Source: an uncultured Oscillospiraceae bacterium (lineage in GTDB: Bacteria; Bacillota; Clostridia; Oscillospirales; Ruminococcaceae). Taken from it: a stretch of 64,000 bases of DNA. The position numbers and the translations under genes were made by a program. The stretch is taken from NCBI GenBank assembly GCA_934481445.1, contig CAKSPC010000004.1, forward strand, positions 1 to 64,000, in the 5' to 3' direction. Below the pieces are notes generated by a model, which made no database searches, had not been told where the DNA came from, and worked only from the letters and a program-made list of their open reading frames with translations. This document shows positions 29,349-38,597 of the stretch, piece by piece. The first letter of the stretch is position 1, and each line of letters starts with the position of its first letter.

Positions 29349-30524
29349 TCAGTAATCCATGCCCAGCGCGAGCCTGCCCTTAAGCCAGTCGATGAACTGC
29401 CTTGCAATTCTGGGGGAACGTCCGCCGCGCTTCAGCGCAAAGCGCTCCGCCGCCGCGAAAAGCTTCTCCTCGCCGATGTCTATATCCCTGTCCTCGGCAA
29501 GCTGGCGCACGATATCGAGGAAGCCTGCCTTGTCGGGCTTGATGAATGTGATGAACAGACCGAATCTGTCCGCCAGCGACATACTCTCGTCGATGGCGTC
29601 CGCGCCGCTTATCTCGCGCTCCGCGGCGGATTCCTTGATTATCTTTCTGCGGTTTGTCGTCGCATAGATAAGTATATTGTCGGGGCGGGCGGACAGCGAG
29701 CCCTCCAGCACCGCCTTTAATATGCCGAAGCGATCGTCGTTTTCGGAGAATGTAAGGTCGTCTATCGTTACGATAAAGTGCAGCGGGATATCCTTTAACC
29801 GTCTGAACAGCGCGGGCAGACCCGCAATGTCGTTCTTCGCGACTTCGACCATGCGCAGCCCGTCGTATTCGTTGAGTATCGCCTTTACGGTGCTGGATTT
29901 TCCCGTGCCGCGGTCGCCGTAAAGCAGTACGTTCTGCGCGGGCTCGTCGTTAAGGAAGCAAATGGTGTTCTCGACTACCTGCTTTCTCTGCGCGGAATAA
30001 TTTTTCAGATCGGTAAGGCGGATGGGGTCGGTGTTTTCGATGGGGTGAAGCTCGCCGTTGTCGAACGTGAACGCCTTGTACTGTGCAAACACGCCGCTTC
30101 CGTGCTTCGCCGCGAAATCAATGAAATACTGCGCGCCGTAATCAAATCCGCCCTCCTCAAAATCGGGGAGAGAGTTGAATCCCTCGTCGCCGTAAAGCTT
30201 TGCAAGCTCCCTTTTCAGCGCTTCGGAGGAATACGAAGCGATACTGCGCATTACCTCAAGGTCGCATTCCACAGCCTTTGTGCGCAGCTCGCTGTTCTCC
30301 CTTGCGCAGGCGGATATCAGCGAAGAGTCCGAAAATATCAGCATATCATGCAGGTATTCCCCCAGCGATTTTCCCGAAAGAAGCAGCGCGCTGCACAGCC
30401 GTGAATAGCCGTCATAACTCTTGGTGCGGGATTTTCCGCCCAGCATTGAAAACGCTTCGAGGACGGGGTCGCTCTTGACGTTGAATACACATAAACCCGC
30501 TATTTTCTGCTTAAAGCTTTCCAT
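29349..30524 (-). CDS. DUF815 family AAA ATPase
   Basis: The 391-residue protein has Walker A GDRGTGKSS, Walker B HFIVTIDDLTF and a sensor segment ILIYATTNRRKI, matching the DUF815 P-loop family of unknown role. The N-terminal 180 residues are helical and lack a known domain. AAGGAGAAAACAAA precedes the ATG. It ends 12 bases before the lipoprotein gene and begins 12 bases after dusB, so the three are probably one transcript. Confidence 0.85.
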   Translation of the reverse strand: MESFKQKIAGLCVFNVKSDPVLEAFSMLGGKSRTKSYDGYSRLCSALLLSGKSLGEYLHDMLIFSDSSLISACARENSELRTKAVECDLEVMRSIASYSSEALKRELAKLYGDEGFNSLPDFEEGGFDYGAQYFIDFAAKHGSGVFAQYKAFTFDNGELHPIENTDPIRLTDLKNYSAQRKQVVENTICFLNDEPAQNVLLYGDRGTGKSSTVKAILNEYDGLRMVEVAKNDIAGLPALFRRLKDIPLHFIVTIDDLTFSENDDRFGILKAVLEGSLSARPDNILIYATTNRRKIIKESAAEREISGADAIDESMSLADRFGLFITFIKPDKAGFLDIVRQLAEDRDIDIGEEKLFAAAERFALKRGGRSPRIARQFIDWLKGRLALGMDY

Positions 30525-30536
30525 TTTGTTTTCTCC

Positions 30537-31514
30537 TTATGTCTGTTGTTCTTTATATATCTGCTCGATCAGCCTGTCGAGGTCGTCGAGCGTTTCCAGT
30601 GTTCCGCAGAGGCTGCGGAAGTGTGCCGCGCCCTGCATTCCTTTGAGATACCATCCCGCGGGGCGGCGGGCTTCTTTCATGCCGATTTTCTCACCCTTGT
30701 CCGCAGCGATGAGCCCGATATGCTTTCGCATTATCTGAAGCTTTTCCTCCGTGGACGGCTCGGGGCGGACGGGTTTTCCCTCAAAATAGTCGCGTATCTG
30801 CCCGAAAAGCCACGGCCTGCCGTAGCTTCCCCTGCCTATCATAACAAGGTCGCAGCCAGTCTGACGATACATCTCCGCGCAGCTTTCGGGGGAATCTATA
30901 TCGCCGTTGCCTATCACGGGAATATTGACGGCTTCTTTGACCTTTCGTATAATCTCCCAGTCCGCCTTTCCCGAATAAAGCTGCTCGCGGGTGCGCCCGT
31001 GGACAGTCACCGCTGCGGCGCCGTTTTCTTCCGCTATTTTCGCCATCTCCACAGCGTTTATCGAGCCGCCGTCCCACCCCGCGCGTATCTTCACGGTGAC
31101 GGGAATGTCAGTTGCGGAGGACGCCGCCTTAATGCATTCGCCGAACAGCCCGGGGGTTTTCATGAGAGCGCTGCCAGCGCCGCCGCCGGTTATCTTCGGC
31201 ATGGGGCATCCTGCGTTGATGTCGATTATTTCGGGGTGATATTCCTCAGCTATCTTAACTGCCCGCGCCATGAATTCGGGCTCTGCGCCGAAAAGCTGCA
31301 CCGCCATGGGGCGCTCGCCCTCCGTAACGGTCAGCAGCTCGGCGGTCTTTTTGTCGGAATAGCACAGCCCCTTGCAGCTTGCCATCTCGCCGACGCAGTA
31401 CGCCGCGCCGTATTCCTTTGCCATGAGCCTGTATGCCCTGTCCGCAACGCTTGCCATCGGGGCGAGCGCGGCGGTCTTTTCTATCTTAACATTTCCTATA
31501 TAAATGTGCTCCAA
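30537..31514 (-). CDS. dusB: tRNA-dihydrouridine synthase (DusB family)
   Basis: Dus enzymes reduce uridines in tRNA D-loops with FMN and NADPH. The protein has APMASVADRAYR, the FMN/active-site INAGCPMPKITGGGAGSALM with catalytic Cys, VKIRAGWD, VHGRTREQLYSG and GNGDI. The best start is TTG at 31514, with GAAAGGAAG upstream, giving 325 residues. A longer in-frame reading to 31574 has no ribosome site. Confidence 0.92.
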   Translation of the reverse strand: MEHIYIGNVKIEKTAALAPMASVADRAYRLMAKEYGAAYCVGEMASCKGLCYSDKKTAELLTVTEGERPMAVQLFGAEPEFMARAVKIAEEYHPEIIDINAGCPMPKITGGGAGSALMKTPGLFGECIKAASSATDIPVTVKIRAGWDGGSINAVEMAKIAEENGAAAVTVHGRTREQLYSGKADWEIIRKVKEAVNIPVIGNGDIDSPESCAEMYRQTGCDLVMIGRGSYGRPWLFGQIRDYFEGKPVRPEPSTEEKLQIMRKHIGLIAADKGEKIGMKEARRPAGWYLKGMQGAAHFRSLCGTLETLDDLDRLIEQIYKEQQT

Positions 31515-31633
31515 GCTATGCTTCCTTTCGGGGAGAGTGCACGAATTCCGCCGAAAAACCGCAGAAGCGCACACTTTTCATCATATTTTCATCTTATATT
31601 GTACCACAAAAGCCAAATACGTTCAAGTGATTA

Positions 31634-31662
31634 TTGTAATTTTCTAAAAAATATGTTATACT
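31634..31662 (+). promoter_or_regulatory. Promoter for the membrane acyltransferase gene
   Basis: TTGTAA (31634-31639) and TATACT (31657-31662) with a 17-base spacer; start codon about 48 bases downstream. Confidence 0.65.
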
Positions 31663-31709
31663 TAATAACAGCAGCCCGGTGCTGCCGAAAAAACTTGACA
31701 GAGGTAACT

Positions 31710-32468
31710 ATGGCTGAAAGAGCGAAAAAAGCATCAGGCTCCGCGCGCGTGGGTCTGCTGGACGAATTAAGGGGATTTGCGATAATCTGCATGGTGGTAT
31801 ATCATGCGATGTACGACCTGAAATACATATTCGGCGTGGATGTGCCGATTTTCTTTGACGGATGGTTCGACGTTATCCGTGATATCTTTGCGGGACTGTT
31901 CATTTTCATATCGGGCACGGTCTGCCGATATTCCTCCAACAACATCAGGCGCGGCGCACAGTGCTTCTTCATCGGAATGATAATGACGTTCGTTATGCCG
32001 TTCTTTACGGGCGGGACGATAATGTTCGGAATACTGCATTTCCTCGGCGTTTCGATGATGATGTTCGGTCTGGGGGAAAAGCTGTTCGACCTGCTCCCTG
32101 CAACCGTCGGCATTATCGTATGCGCACTGCTTTTTGTGCTTACATGGAACATACAGAGCGGCTACATCGGCATCGGCGGCGTGTTTGAGCTGAATTTACC
32201 CGCAAAGGCATACGAAGCGGGCGTGCTGTTCCCGCTGGGACTGCATGACAGGAGCTTCTATTCCGCGGACTATTTTCCGATGATGCCGTGGTTCTTCCTT
32301 TTCATTGCGGGAAGCTACTTCGGTATCTGGGCGAAGCGCGGCTCGCTGCCGAAATTCTTCTACCCCACGCATTTCAAGTGGCTCGCTACCGTGGGAAGAT
32401 ACACTATCTGGATATATGTTCTCCATCAGCCTGTTATATATCTCATATTCTCTCTCATTTTCCGCTGA
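31710..32468 (+). CDS. Membrane acyltransferase of the HGSNAT/DUF1624 type
   Basis: The 252-residue protein has seven or so hydrophobic segments. It starts with the family pattern LLDELRGFAIICMVVYHAMYD, which supplies an Arg and His on the first helix, and ends ATVGRYTIWIYVLHQPVIY. DUF1624/heparan-alpha-glucosaminide N-acetyltransferase relatives move acyl groups to sugars across membranes; the acceptor here is unknown. The ATG at 31710 follows GAGGTAACT. Upstream in-frame codons overlap dusB antisense and are rejected. Confidence 0.85.
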   Translation: MAERAKKASGSARVGLLDELRGFAIICMVVYHAMYDLKYIFGVDVPIFFDGWFDVIRDIFAGLFIFISGTVCRYSSNNIRRGAQCFFIGMIMTFVMPFFTGGTIMFGILHFLGVSMMMFGLGEKLFDLLPATVGIIVCALLFVLTWNIQSGYIGIGGVFELNLPAKAYEAGVLFPLGLHDRSFYSADYFPMMPWFFLFIAGSYFGIWAKRGSLPKFFYPTHFKWLATVGRYTIWIYVLHQPVIYLIFSLIFR

Positions 32469-32507
32469 GCGGAAATATAATCGGAATAAAGTGTGCCGCA
32501 AAAGGAC

Positions 32508-32536
32508 TTGCTTTATTTGAAAGAAAGTAGTATAAT
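32508..32536 (+). promoter_or_regulatory. Promoter for lon
   Basis: TTGCTT (32508-32513) and TATAAT (32531-32536), 17-base spacer. The leader holds an inverted repeat, TCTGCGC (32572-32578) and GCGCAGA (32588-32594), with a nine-base loop. Its 7-9-7 layout resembles CIRCE but the sequence does not match. Confidence 0.75.
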
Positions 32537-32640
32537 AAAGGCTATATCCACTAAAACGATTTTACGCCACATCTGCGCAGTATATCAGCGCAGAATAGTT
32601 CAGATATAAAAATACACAAACAAGGAAAGGACGACGCAAG

Positions 32641-35067
32641 ATGGCTGAAAAAACAAACAAGACAAAAAATCCCGTACTGCCCGCGATTTCACTCCGCGGA
32701 CTGGTCGTATTCCCGTCCATGGTGCTGCATTTTGACGTAGGCAGGGAGCGCTCCGTAAAGGCGCTCAAAACCGCCGCTGAAGGCGACGGACATATATTCC
32801 TCGTGGCTCAGAAAGACCCCGCAGATACCGACCCCTCACCCGACGCGATTTATTCAGTGGGTGTTGTGGCGGAGGTGCGCCAGCTTCTCTCCACGCCGGA
32901 CGGCTCCACCCGCGTGCTTGTGGAGGGACTTTACCGCGCAAAGGCTGTAAAGCCCGTCGGCGGCGCGGACTTCCTGCGGTATGAGATAAAGGAAATGCCC
33001 TCGCGGGGCGCGGCTCTTTCCGAGGCGACCGCCGCCGCGGCGAAGCGTGCTCTGAAGTCCGCATTTGAGGACTACGCCGCCGTTTCCCCGAAAATGCCGC
33101 GGGAGCTTTACGAAGGCATAATGACCGAGGAGGACTGCACCTCCCTGTTTGAAAAGGTTGTTTTCAACGTAGTGCTGAAGCTTGAGGACAAGCAGACGCT
33201 GCTCGAAACCAACGGTACGCTGAAGCGCATTGAAACGCTTATTTCCATGCTCAGGAATGAGATAGAGATAATCGAAACCGAAATGCAGATACAGGAGCAG
33301 GTCAAGGAGCAGGTGGACAAAAACCAGCGTGAATACTACCTGCGCGAGCAGCTAAAGGCGATATCCCGCCAGCTCGGCGACGGCGAAAGCCCCATGGAGG
33401 AATTCGACGACTACGCCGCGCGCATTCAGGCGCTGGGACTTCCGCAGGAATCCGAGGAAAAGCTGCTTGACGAAGCGGAAAAGCTCAGCAAGATGGGCGG
33501 CTCCTCGCAGGAGGCGGCGGTAATCCGCACCTACCTTGACACCGTGCTTTCCATTCCGTGGAACATCCGCACCAAGGACAAGCTCAACATCGCAAATGTA
33601 AAGAAGCAGCTCGACCGCGACCACTATGGCATGGAAAAGGTAAAGGAGCGCATACTTGAAACCATTTCCGTGAGAGCCCTTGCCCCGGATGTAAAGGGGC
33701 AGATAATCTGCCTTTACGGCCCACCCGGAGTCGGCAAGACCTCCATCGGCAAATCCATCGCGAAGTCCCTCGGGCGCAACTATGCGCGCATTTCCCTCGG
33801 CGGCGTCCGCGACGAAGCGGAGATACGCGGACACAGAAAAACATACGTCGGCGCAATGCCCGGCAGAATAATCACCGCCCTGAAGCAGGCAAAGAGCATA
33901 AACCCCGTTATCCTGCTGGATGAGATAGACAAGATGGGCAGCGACTACAAGGGCGACCCCTCCTCCGCTATGCTGGAAGTGCTGGATTCCGAGCAGAACA
34001 CCGCGTTCATCGACCACTACATAGAAATACCCGTCGACCTCAGCGAGGTGCTCTTCATCACCACCGCGAACAGCCTTGACACCATCCCCGCTCCCCTGCT
34101 GGACAGAATGGAAGTCATCGAGCTTTCGAGCTACACCCGCGAGGAAAAGTTCAACATCGCAAAGAAGCATCTTGTTCCCAAGCAGCTCAAGAAGCACGGC
34201 GAAACCGCTTCCTCGCTGAAAATAAGCGACAAGGCGCTGTATTCCGTTATCGACAGCTATACCCGCGAGGCAGGCGTAAGAAAGCTGGAGCGCAAGATAG
34301 CTGATATCTGCCGCAAGAGCGCAAAAATGCTCGTTTCCGGCGAAAAGAAAGTTAGCGTCACCGACGAAAACCTTACGGAATTCCTCGGCACCAAGCGCTA
34401 TCTTCCCGAGCATCTTGAAACGCACGATGAGATAGGTCTTGTAAACGGGCTTGCATGGACGTCCGTCGGCGGCACTATGCTTCCGCTGGAGGTTCTCGTG
34501 CTGGAGGGCACGGGCAAGACGGAATTTACAGGCTCCCTCGGCGATGTAATGAAAGAATCCGCTAAGATAGCCGTGAGCCTTACCCGCTCCCTTGCCGAGA
34601 AATACGGCATCGACCCGCACTTCTACAAGGACAAGGACATCCACGTCCACGCCCCCGAGGGCGCAGTTCCCAAGGACGGCCCCTCCGCGGGCGTAACGCT
34701 CACCACGGCACTTGTTTCGGCGCTTTCTGGCACGCCCGTCCGCCGCGACGTTGCAATGACGGGCGAGATAACGCTGCGCGGAAAGGTGCTCCCCATCGGC
34801 GGACTGAAAGAAAAGTCCATGGCGGCATACCGCGCGGGAATAACCACCGTATGCATCCCCAAGGATAATGTCCCCGACCTCGACGACATCGACGAAACCG
34901 TTAAAAAGAACGTGAAATTCGTCCCCGCAGAGGACATCAACACCGTGCTTGAAACGGCGCTTGTCCTCCCCAACTGCTCCCCCGAAAAGAAAACGGGAAG
35001 CATGAAGAAAAAAACTATCGGCAGAAAGCACGCGGAAAAGAAACAGCCCGTGCTCAACGCCAACTAA
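32641..35067 (+). CDS. lon: ATP-dependent protease Lon
   Basis: The 808-residue LonA protease has the N-terminal substrate domain (LRGLVVFPSMVLHFDVGR), a long helical region, AAA module with Walker A GPPGVGKTS and Walker B VILLDEIDKM, and the protease domain with Ser682 (KDGPSAGV) and Lys725 (GLKEKS). It degrades misfolded and regulatory proteins in the cytoplasm. AAAGGACGACGCAAG precedes the ATG. ysxC follows 8 bases after the stop, the same order as in Bacillus. The last ~20 residues are a Lys-rich tail. Confidence 0.97.
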   Translation: MAEKTNKTKNPVLPAISLRGLVVFPSMVLHFDVGRERSVKALKTAAEGDGHIFLVAQKDPADTDPSPDAIYSVGVVAEVRQLLSTPDGSTRVLVEGLYRAKAVKPVGGADFLRYEIKEMPSRGAALSEATAAAAKRALKSAFEDYAAVSPKMPRELYEGIMTEEDCTSLFEKVVFNVVLKLEDKQTLLETNGTLKRIETLISMLRNEIEIIETEMQIQEQVKEQVDKNQREYYLREQLKAISRQLGDGESPMEEFDDYAARIQALGLPQESEEKLLDEAEKLSKMGGSSQEAAVIRTYLDTVLSIPWNIRTKDKLNIANVKKQLDRDHYGMEKVKERILETISVRALAPDVKGQIICLYGPPGVGKTSIGKSIAKSLGRNYARISLGGVRDEAEIRGHRKTYVGAMPGRIITALKQAKSINPVILLDEIDKMGSDYKGDPSSAMLEVLDSEQNTAFIDHYIEIPVDLSEVLFITTANSLDTIPAPLLDRMEVIELSSYTREEKFNIAKKHLVPKQLKKHGETASSLKISDKALYSVIDSYTREAGVRKLERKIADICRKSAKMLVSGEKKVSVTDENLTEFLGTKRYLPEHLETHDEIGLVNGLAWTSVGGTMLPLEVLVLEGTGKTEFTGSLGDVMKESAKIAVSLTRSLAEKYGIDPHFYKDKDIHVHAPEGAVPKDGPSAGVTLTTALVSALSGTPVRRDVAMTGEITLRGKVLPIGGLKEKSMAAYRAGITTVCIPKDNVPDLDDIDETVKKNVKFVPAEDINTVLETALVLPNCSPEKKTGSMKKKTIGRKHAEKKQPVLNAN

Positions 35068-35075
35068 GGTGACAG

Positions 35076-35684
35076 ATGAATTTTAACAAAGCCGAATTTT
35101 TCACCTCCTACGGGAGCTTTAAGCAGATTCCACCGTCGGAGCGCACGGAGATAGCATTCTCGGGGCGTTCCAACGTCGGGAAATCCTCGCTGATAAACAA
35201 GATATTCAACCGCAAGTCCCTCGCCCGCGTAAGCGCGGTGCCGGGGAAAACCGCTACGATAAACTTCTACTCGCTCGAAAACGTGTACTTCGTCGACCTG
35301 CCGGGATACGGCTACGCGAAGGTCGCAAAGAGCGAAAAGGAGCGCTGGGCGGGGCTTATCGAGGGCTACCTCGGCGACGACAGAGAACTCGCGCTGGTGT
35401 TTCAGCTGGTGGATTTCCGCCATCCTCCCACCGCCGACGATATCCTGATGATAAACTTCCTCATCGACAACGAGATACCGTTCGTCGTTGTGCTTACCAA
35501 GGCGGATAAGCTCTCGAAAAATCAGCGTGCGGAACGCCGCGCGGCACTGATGAACGAGCTTCCCTGCGCCGAAGATATAACTATCGTCGAATTTTCCGCG
35601 CAGACCGGCGAGGGCGCCGATGAAATACGCGGCATAATCGAAGAACTCGCCGCGGACGAGCCTGACGAGGATGAAACAGAATAA
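35076..35684 (+). CDS. ysxC: Ribosome biogenesis GTPase YsxC/EngB
   Basis: The 202-residue GTPase has G1 GRSNVGKSS, a switch region SAVPGKTATINFY, G3 DLPGYGYAK and G4 TKADK, the EngB/YihA pattern. This family is needed for 50S subunit maturation. It is joined to lon with an 8-base gap and ends the operon at a strong terminator. The C-terminus is acidic (ADEPDEDETE). Confidence 0.96.
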   Translation: MNFNKAEFFTSYGSFKQIPPSERTEIAFSGRSNVGKSSLINKIFNRKSLARVSAVPGKTATINFYSLENVYFVDLPGYGYAKVAKSEKERWAGLIEGYLGDDRELALVFQLVDFRHPPTADDILMINFLIDNEIPFVVVLTKADKLSKNQRAERRAALMNELPCAEDITIVEFSAQTGEGADEIRGIIEELAADEPDEDETE

Positions 35685-35687
35685 AAT

Positions 35688-35718
35688 TTAAGCCGCTCCT
35701 TTTGGAGCGGCTTTGTTA
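35688..35718. terminator. Bidirectional terminator after ysxC
   Basis: AAGCCGCTCC (35690-35699) pairs with GGAGCGGCTT (35704-35713) around a TTTT loop, with TGTTAT after it and AAAATTT before it. It separates converging transcripts. Confidence 0.85.
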
Positions 35719-37275
35719 TATCCAGTTATCATTTATCCCCTTTGCCATGCGGCAGAGCGGGGTCGCGTAGAAATAATTCCCGCCGAAGAACTCCCTCGGG
35801 GCGCCCTCGGAAACCACCTCTCCGTTGAAGAGAAGTCCGCACCGATCCGCGCATTCAGCCGCGAACGATGTGTCGTGCGTCACCGCAAGCACAGCCGCGC
35901 CACCCGCCGCGATATCCCGCAGCAGCGCCGAAAGCTGTTTTTTCGTGAGCGCGTCCATGCCCTTTGTCGGCTCGTCCAGAAGCAGCACATCGGGCTTGTT
36001 GTAAAGCAGTATCGCCATTGCAAGGCGCTGGCGCTCTCCCCCGGAAAGGTCAAGCGGGTTAGTATCTGACGAAGCAGTCAGCCCGAAACGCGCAAGCTCG
36101 TCCTGCGCCGCCGCGGGTTCAATTCCGCGGGACGTCAGCTCCTCCAGCGCGGTATCCGCCCCGAAAAGCACGCAGGGGTTCTGCGGTAGATACGCGATTT
36201 TTACGCCTTTCGATGTTTTCACCTTTCCCGAAAGCGGCTTCACTATCCCTGCAAGTGCCTTCAGCAGCGTGGATTTTCCGCTGCCGTTGCCGCCGAGCAG
36301 GGTGTAAACTTCCCCGCCGTAAAGCGATATCGACGCTGTTTTCAGCGCGTCGGAGCAGTCTTTTCCGTAGCTTACCCACAGTTCCTTTGCAGTGATAAGC
36401 TGCTTGTCCGAAACCTCCGCGCGCTTCTTTTCCTCGGGGGACTTTTCCGCAAGATAGCGGCGGCAGAGGTCATTGTTTCTTCCCTCCCGCACCGACAGGG
36501 GGGCGCTGCCCTGCCCGCCCGCGGCGGTGAAAATCCGCACGGAAGCGGGCATTGCTTCAAGCATGGGGTGATTTTTCGGGAGCATTTCGGTTATCTCCCG
36601 CGGGGAACAATCCGCGATGATATGCCCGCCGTCCATCACGATAACTCGGTCGGCAACGTGCATCAACTCCTCAAGGCGATGCTCCGCAATTATTATCGTT
36701 ACGCCGAAATCGCGGTTGAGCCGCACCGCCGCGTCGATAAGCGCCTGCGCGGCTATCGGGTCAAGCTGGGATGTCGGTTCATCCAGCAGCAGCAATTCGG
36801 GGTGAAGCACCGCCGCGGACGCCAGCGAAACAAGCTGCTTCTCGCCGCCGGATAATGTGGCGGTATCGCTTTCAAAATGCTCCTCCAGCCCGAAATACTC
36901 GGCACACTCCGCAACGCGGCGGCGCATTTCCTCGGGGGGGATCCCGACGCTCTCCGCCGAAAACGCTATCTCGTGCCAGACCTTGTCGGTGACTATCTGC
37001 GCTTCGGGATCCTGCGCGACAAATCCTATTTTCTGCGCGGAAACCACCGCGGGAACGTCGTTTAAGTCCCCGCCGCAGAACTGTATTTTTCCGCTGAAAT
37101 TCCCGTGGGGCGCAAGCATGGGCTTCAGCAGGCGCAGCAGCGTGCTCTTCCCGCAGCCCGACATTCCGCACAGCACCGTAAAGCTGCCCTCGGGCACGGA
37201 AAAGCTTATCCCATCGACCGCAGGCGAAGCGGCTTCGGGATAGGTAAACGTAATATTCTCAGCACTTATCAGCAC
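35716..37275 (-). CDS. Fused ECF-type ABC ATPase (second ECF module)
   Basis: This 519-residue protein has two ABC domains. Domain 1 has Walker A CGMSGCGKST, signature LSGGEKQLVSLA and Walker B LLLLDEPTSQLD. Domain 2 has GGNGSGKST, LSGGERQRLAMA and VLLLDEPTKGMD. Glutamine-loop segments resemble CbiO/EcfA proteins. The GTG at 37275 is taken as start because AAAGGAG lies eight bases before it; it overlaps the EcfT-like gene by 17 bases. It pairs with that protein as a second ECF uptake system; the substrate is unknown. Confidence 0.88.
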   Translation of the reverse strand: MLISAENITFTYPEAASPAVDGISFSVPEGSFTVLCGMSGCGKSTLLRLLKPMLAPHGNFSGKIQFCGGDLNDVPAVVSAQKIGFVAQDPEAQIVTDKVWHEIAFSAESVGIPPEEMRRRVAECAEYFGLEEHFESDTATLSGGEKQLVSLASAAVLHPELLLLDEPTSQLDPIAAQALIDAAVRLNRDFGVTIIIAEHRLEELMHVADRVIVMDGGHIIADCSPREITEMLPKNHPMLEAMPASVRIFTAAGGQGSAPLSVREGRNNDLCRRYLAEKSPEEKKRAEVSDKQLITAKELWVSYGKDCSDALKTASISLYGGEVYTLLGGNGSGKSTLLKALAGIVKPLSGKVKTSKGVKIAYLPQNPCVLFGADTALEELTSRGIEPAAAQDELARFGLTASSDTNPLDLSGGERQRLAMAILLYNKPDVLLLDEPTKGMDALTKKQLSALLRDIAAGGAAVLAVTHDTSFAAECADRCGLLFNGEVVSEGAPREFFGGNYFYATPLCRMAKGINDNWI

Positions 37276-38137
37276 GGCAGCCGCTCCTTTCATCTGACGA
37301 TCTTGCAAGCAGTATTTTTTCGCGAATTATCACCGCCGAGGGCATTGCGCACAGCGCTCCGAAAGAGATATACAGCGCCGCGTCCGCCGTCCCGAGGGGT
37401 ATCTCAGACACGGCGGGATAATAATAAAACTCCCCCGCCCCCGAAATCATCAGCGCGGCGGAAACAGCCGCGAATACCGCCACGAAAGCCAGCATGGCCA
37501 TCTCCGCGGAGGTAAGACGGTACCGCGAGAAAAACGTGCGCCTTACCGTGCCGTAGCCGCGGGCGCGCATGGAATCCGCGGACGTCATCGCTTCCTCCGC
37601 GGAATATCCCATTGAGGAAGAAAGCGCGGAAAGGCATATTTTCGGGGTGATATGCCCGTCGTTTTCCGCTGCGCGGACGGAGATATACTCGCCGGTTCTG
37701 CGCACGAAAAGCGGGACAAATCGCAGCGCGCAGGAAAGCACCAGCCCCGCCGCGGGCAGTGTTTTTCCGAACAGCCAGACGTACTTATCCGACGACATGA
37801 ATCTCGCCGAAACCATACCCCACAGCACCGCCGCCGAGAGCATTATCCCGAAAGAAAAACCGTATATCAGCGCTTCCAGCGTGAACGCGGTGTTCCCTAC
37901 GAAAAACAGCACCGTAACGCCGTTATGCGAAAAAAGCGGATTTGTAACAGCTATCAGCACGGCAAACAGCGGCACGAATGCCGCTCTGCGAAGTCCCACC
38001 GAAAGCGCCAGCACAGCCGCGCCGCCGACCAGCGATTCCGCCAGCAGAACAGGGCTGCGCGTGAATATCGTCACCACAAGCACGGCGAGGATATACAGAA
38101 ATCCCGTTACGGGATGAAGCCGCTCAAGTGTTCTCAT
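37259..38137 (-). CDS. EcfT-like transmembrane protein of the second ECF module
   Basis: The 292-residue protein has about six membrane segments and the coupling motif ADSMRARGYG that contacts the ATPases. It starts inside the last codons of the phosphatase gene (GGGGAGTGCTCAATG). No S component lies next to it, so substrate cannot be named. In such modules the S protein is often encoded just upstream or elsewhere. Confidence 0.85.
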   Translation of the reverse strand: MRTLERLHPVTGFLYILAVLVVTIFTRSPVLLAESLVGGAAVLALSVGLRRAAFVPLFAVLIAVTNPLFSHNGVTVLFFVGNTAFTLEALIYGFSFGIMLSAAVLWGMVSARFMSSDKYVWLFGKTLPAAGLVLSCALRFVPLFVRRTGEYISVRAAENDGHITPKICLSALSSSMGYSAEEAMTSADSMRARGYGTVRRTFFSRYRLTSAEMAMLAFVAVFAAVSAALMISGAGEFYYYPAVSEIPLGTADAALYISFGALCAMPSAVIIREKILLARSSDERSGCRADKC

Positions 38138-38597
38138 TGAGCACTCCCCGCCGTTTCAGCTCTTTAAGAAGGGCCTCGCAGCCCTCGCATACGTCCGAAT
38201 AGGTCAGCGCGAAATCCCCCGTGTACCACGGATCGGAAATATCCCGCGGACTGTCGGTAAAATCGAGAAAGCGGTATATTTTCCGCGCGGGGTCGCCGCG
38301 GGTGATGCGCTCCATATTGCGGATGTTTGCGCTGTCCATCCCGATGAGCATGTCGAATTTATCGTAGTCGGATCGGGTCATCTGCCGCGCGTGCTTGTCC
38401 GAGCAGTCTATGCCAAGCTTTGCGAGCACCGCCGCTGTGCCGCGGTGAACTCCGTTGCCTATCTCCTCGGTGCTGGTGGCGGCGGATTCGGTGGATATAC
38501 CTGTTATTCCGCGCTTTTTTAGCATATCGCGCAGGATATACTCCGCCATCGGCGAGCGACAGATGTTGCCGTGGCAGACGAATAATATTTTGTACAT
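38124..38597 (-). CDS. Low-molecular-weight protein-tyrosine phosphatase
   Basis: The 157-residue enzyme has the P-loop VCHGNICRS (Cys8 to Arg14) at the N-terminus and the general acid in DPWYTGDF. Relatives dephosphorylate tyrosine or arginine residues, often in capsule or stress control. Its stop overlaps the EcfT-like gene by 14 bases, an unexplained coupling. GAAAGGAATTTACCCG precedes the ATG. Confidence 0.93.
   Translation of the reverse strand: MYKILFVCHGNICRSPMAEYILRDMLKKRGITGISTESAATSTEEIGNGVHRGTAAVLAKLGIDCSDKHARQMTRSDYDKFDMLIGMDSANIRNMERITRGDPARKIYRFLDFTDSPRDISDPWYTGDFALTYSDVCEGCEALLKELKRRGVLNENT

Noticed and set aside
32543..32640. CIRCE or CtsR operator at lon
   Set aside because: The inverted repeat has the right layout but neither TTAGCACTC nor GGTCAAA repeats are present.
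33352..35031. 559-codon open frame antisense to lon
   Set aside because: GC-rich codon bias leaves long antisense frames open; the plus strand has the complete Lon motifs.
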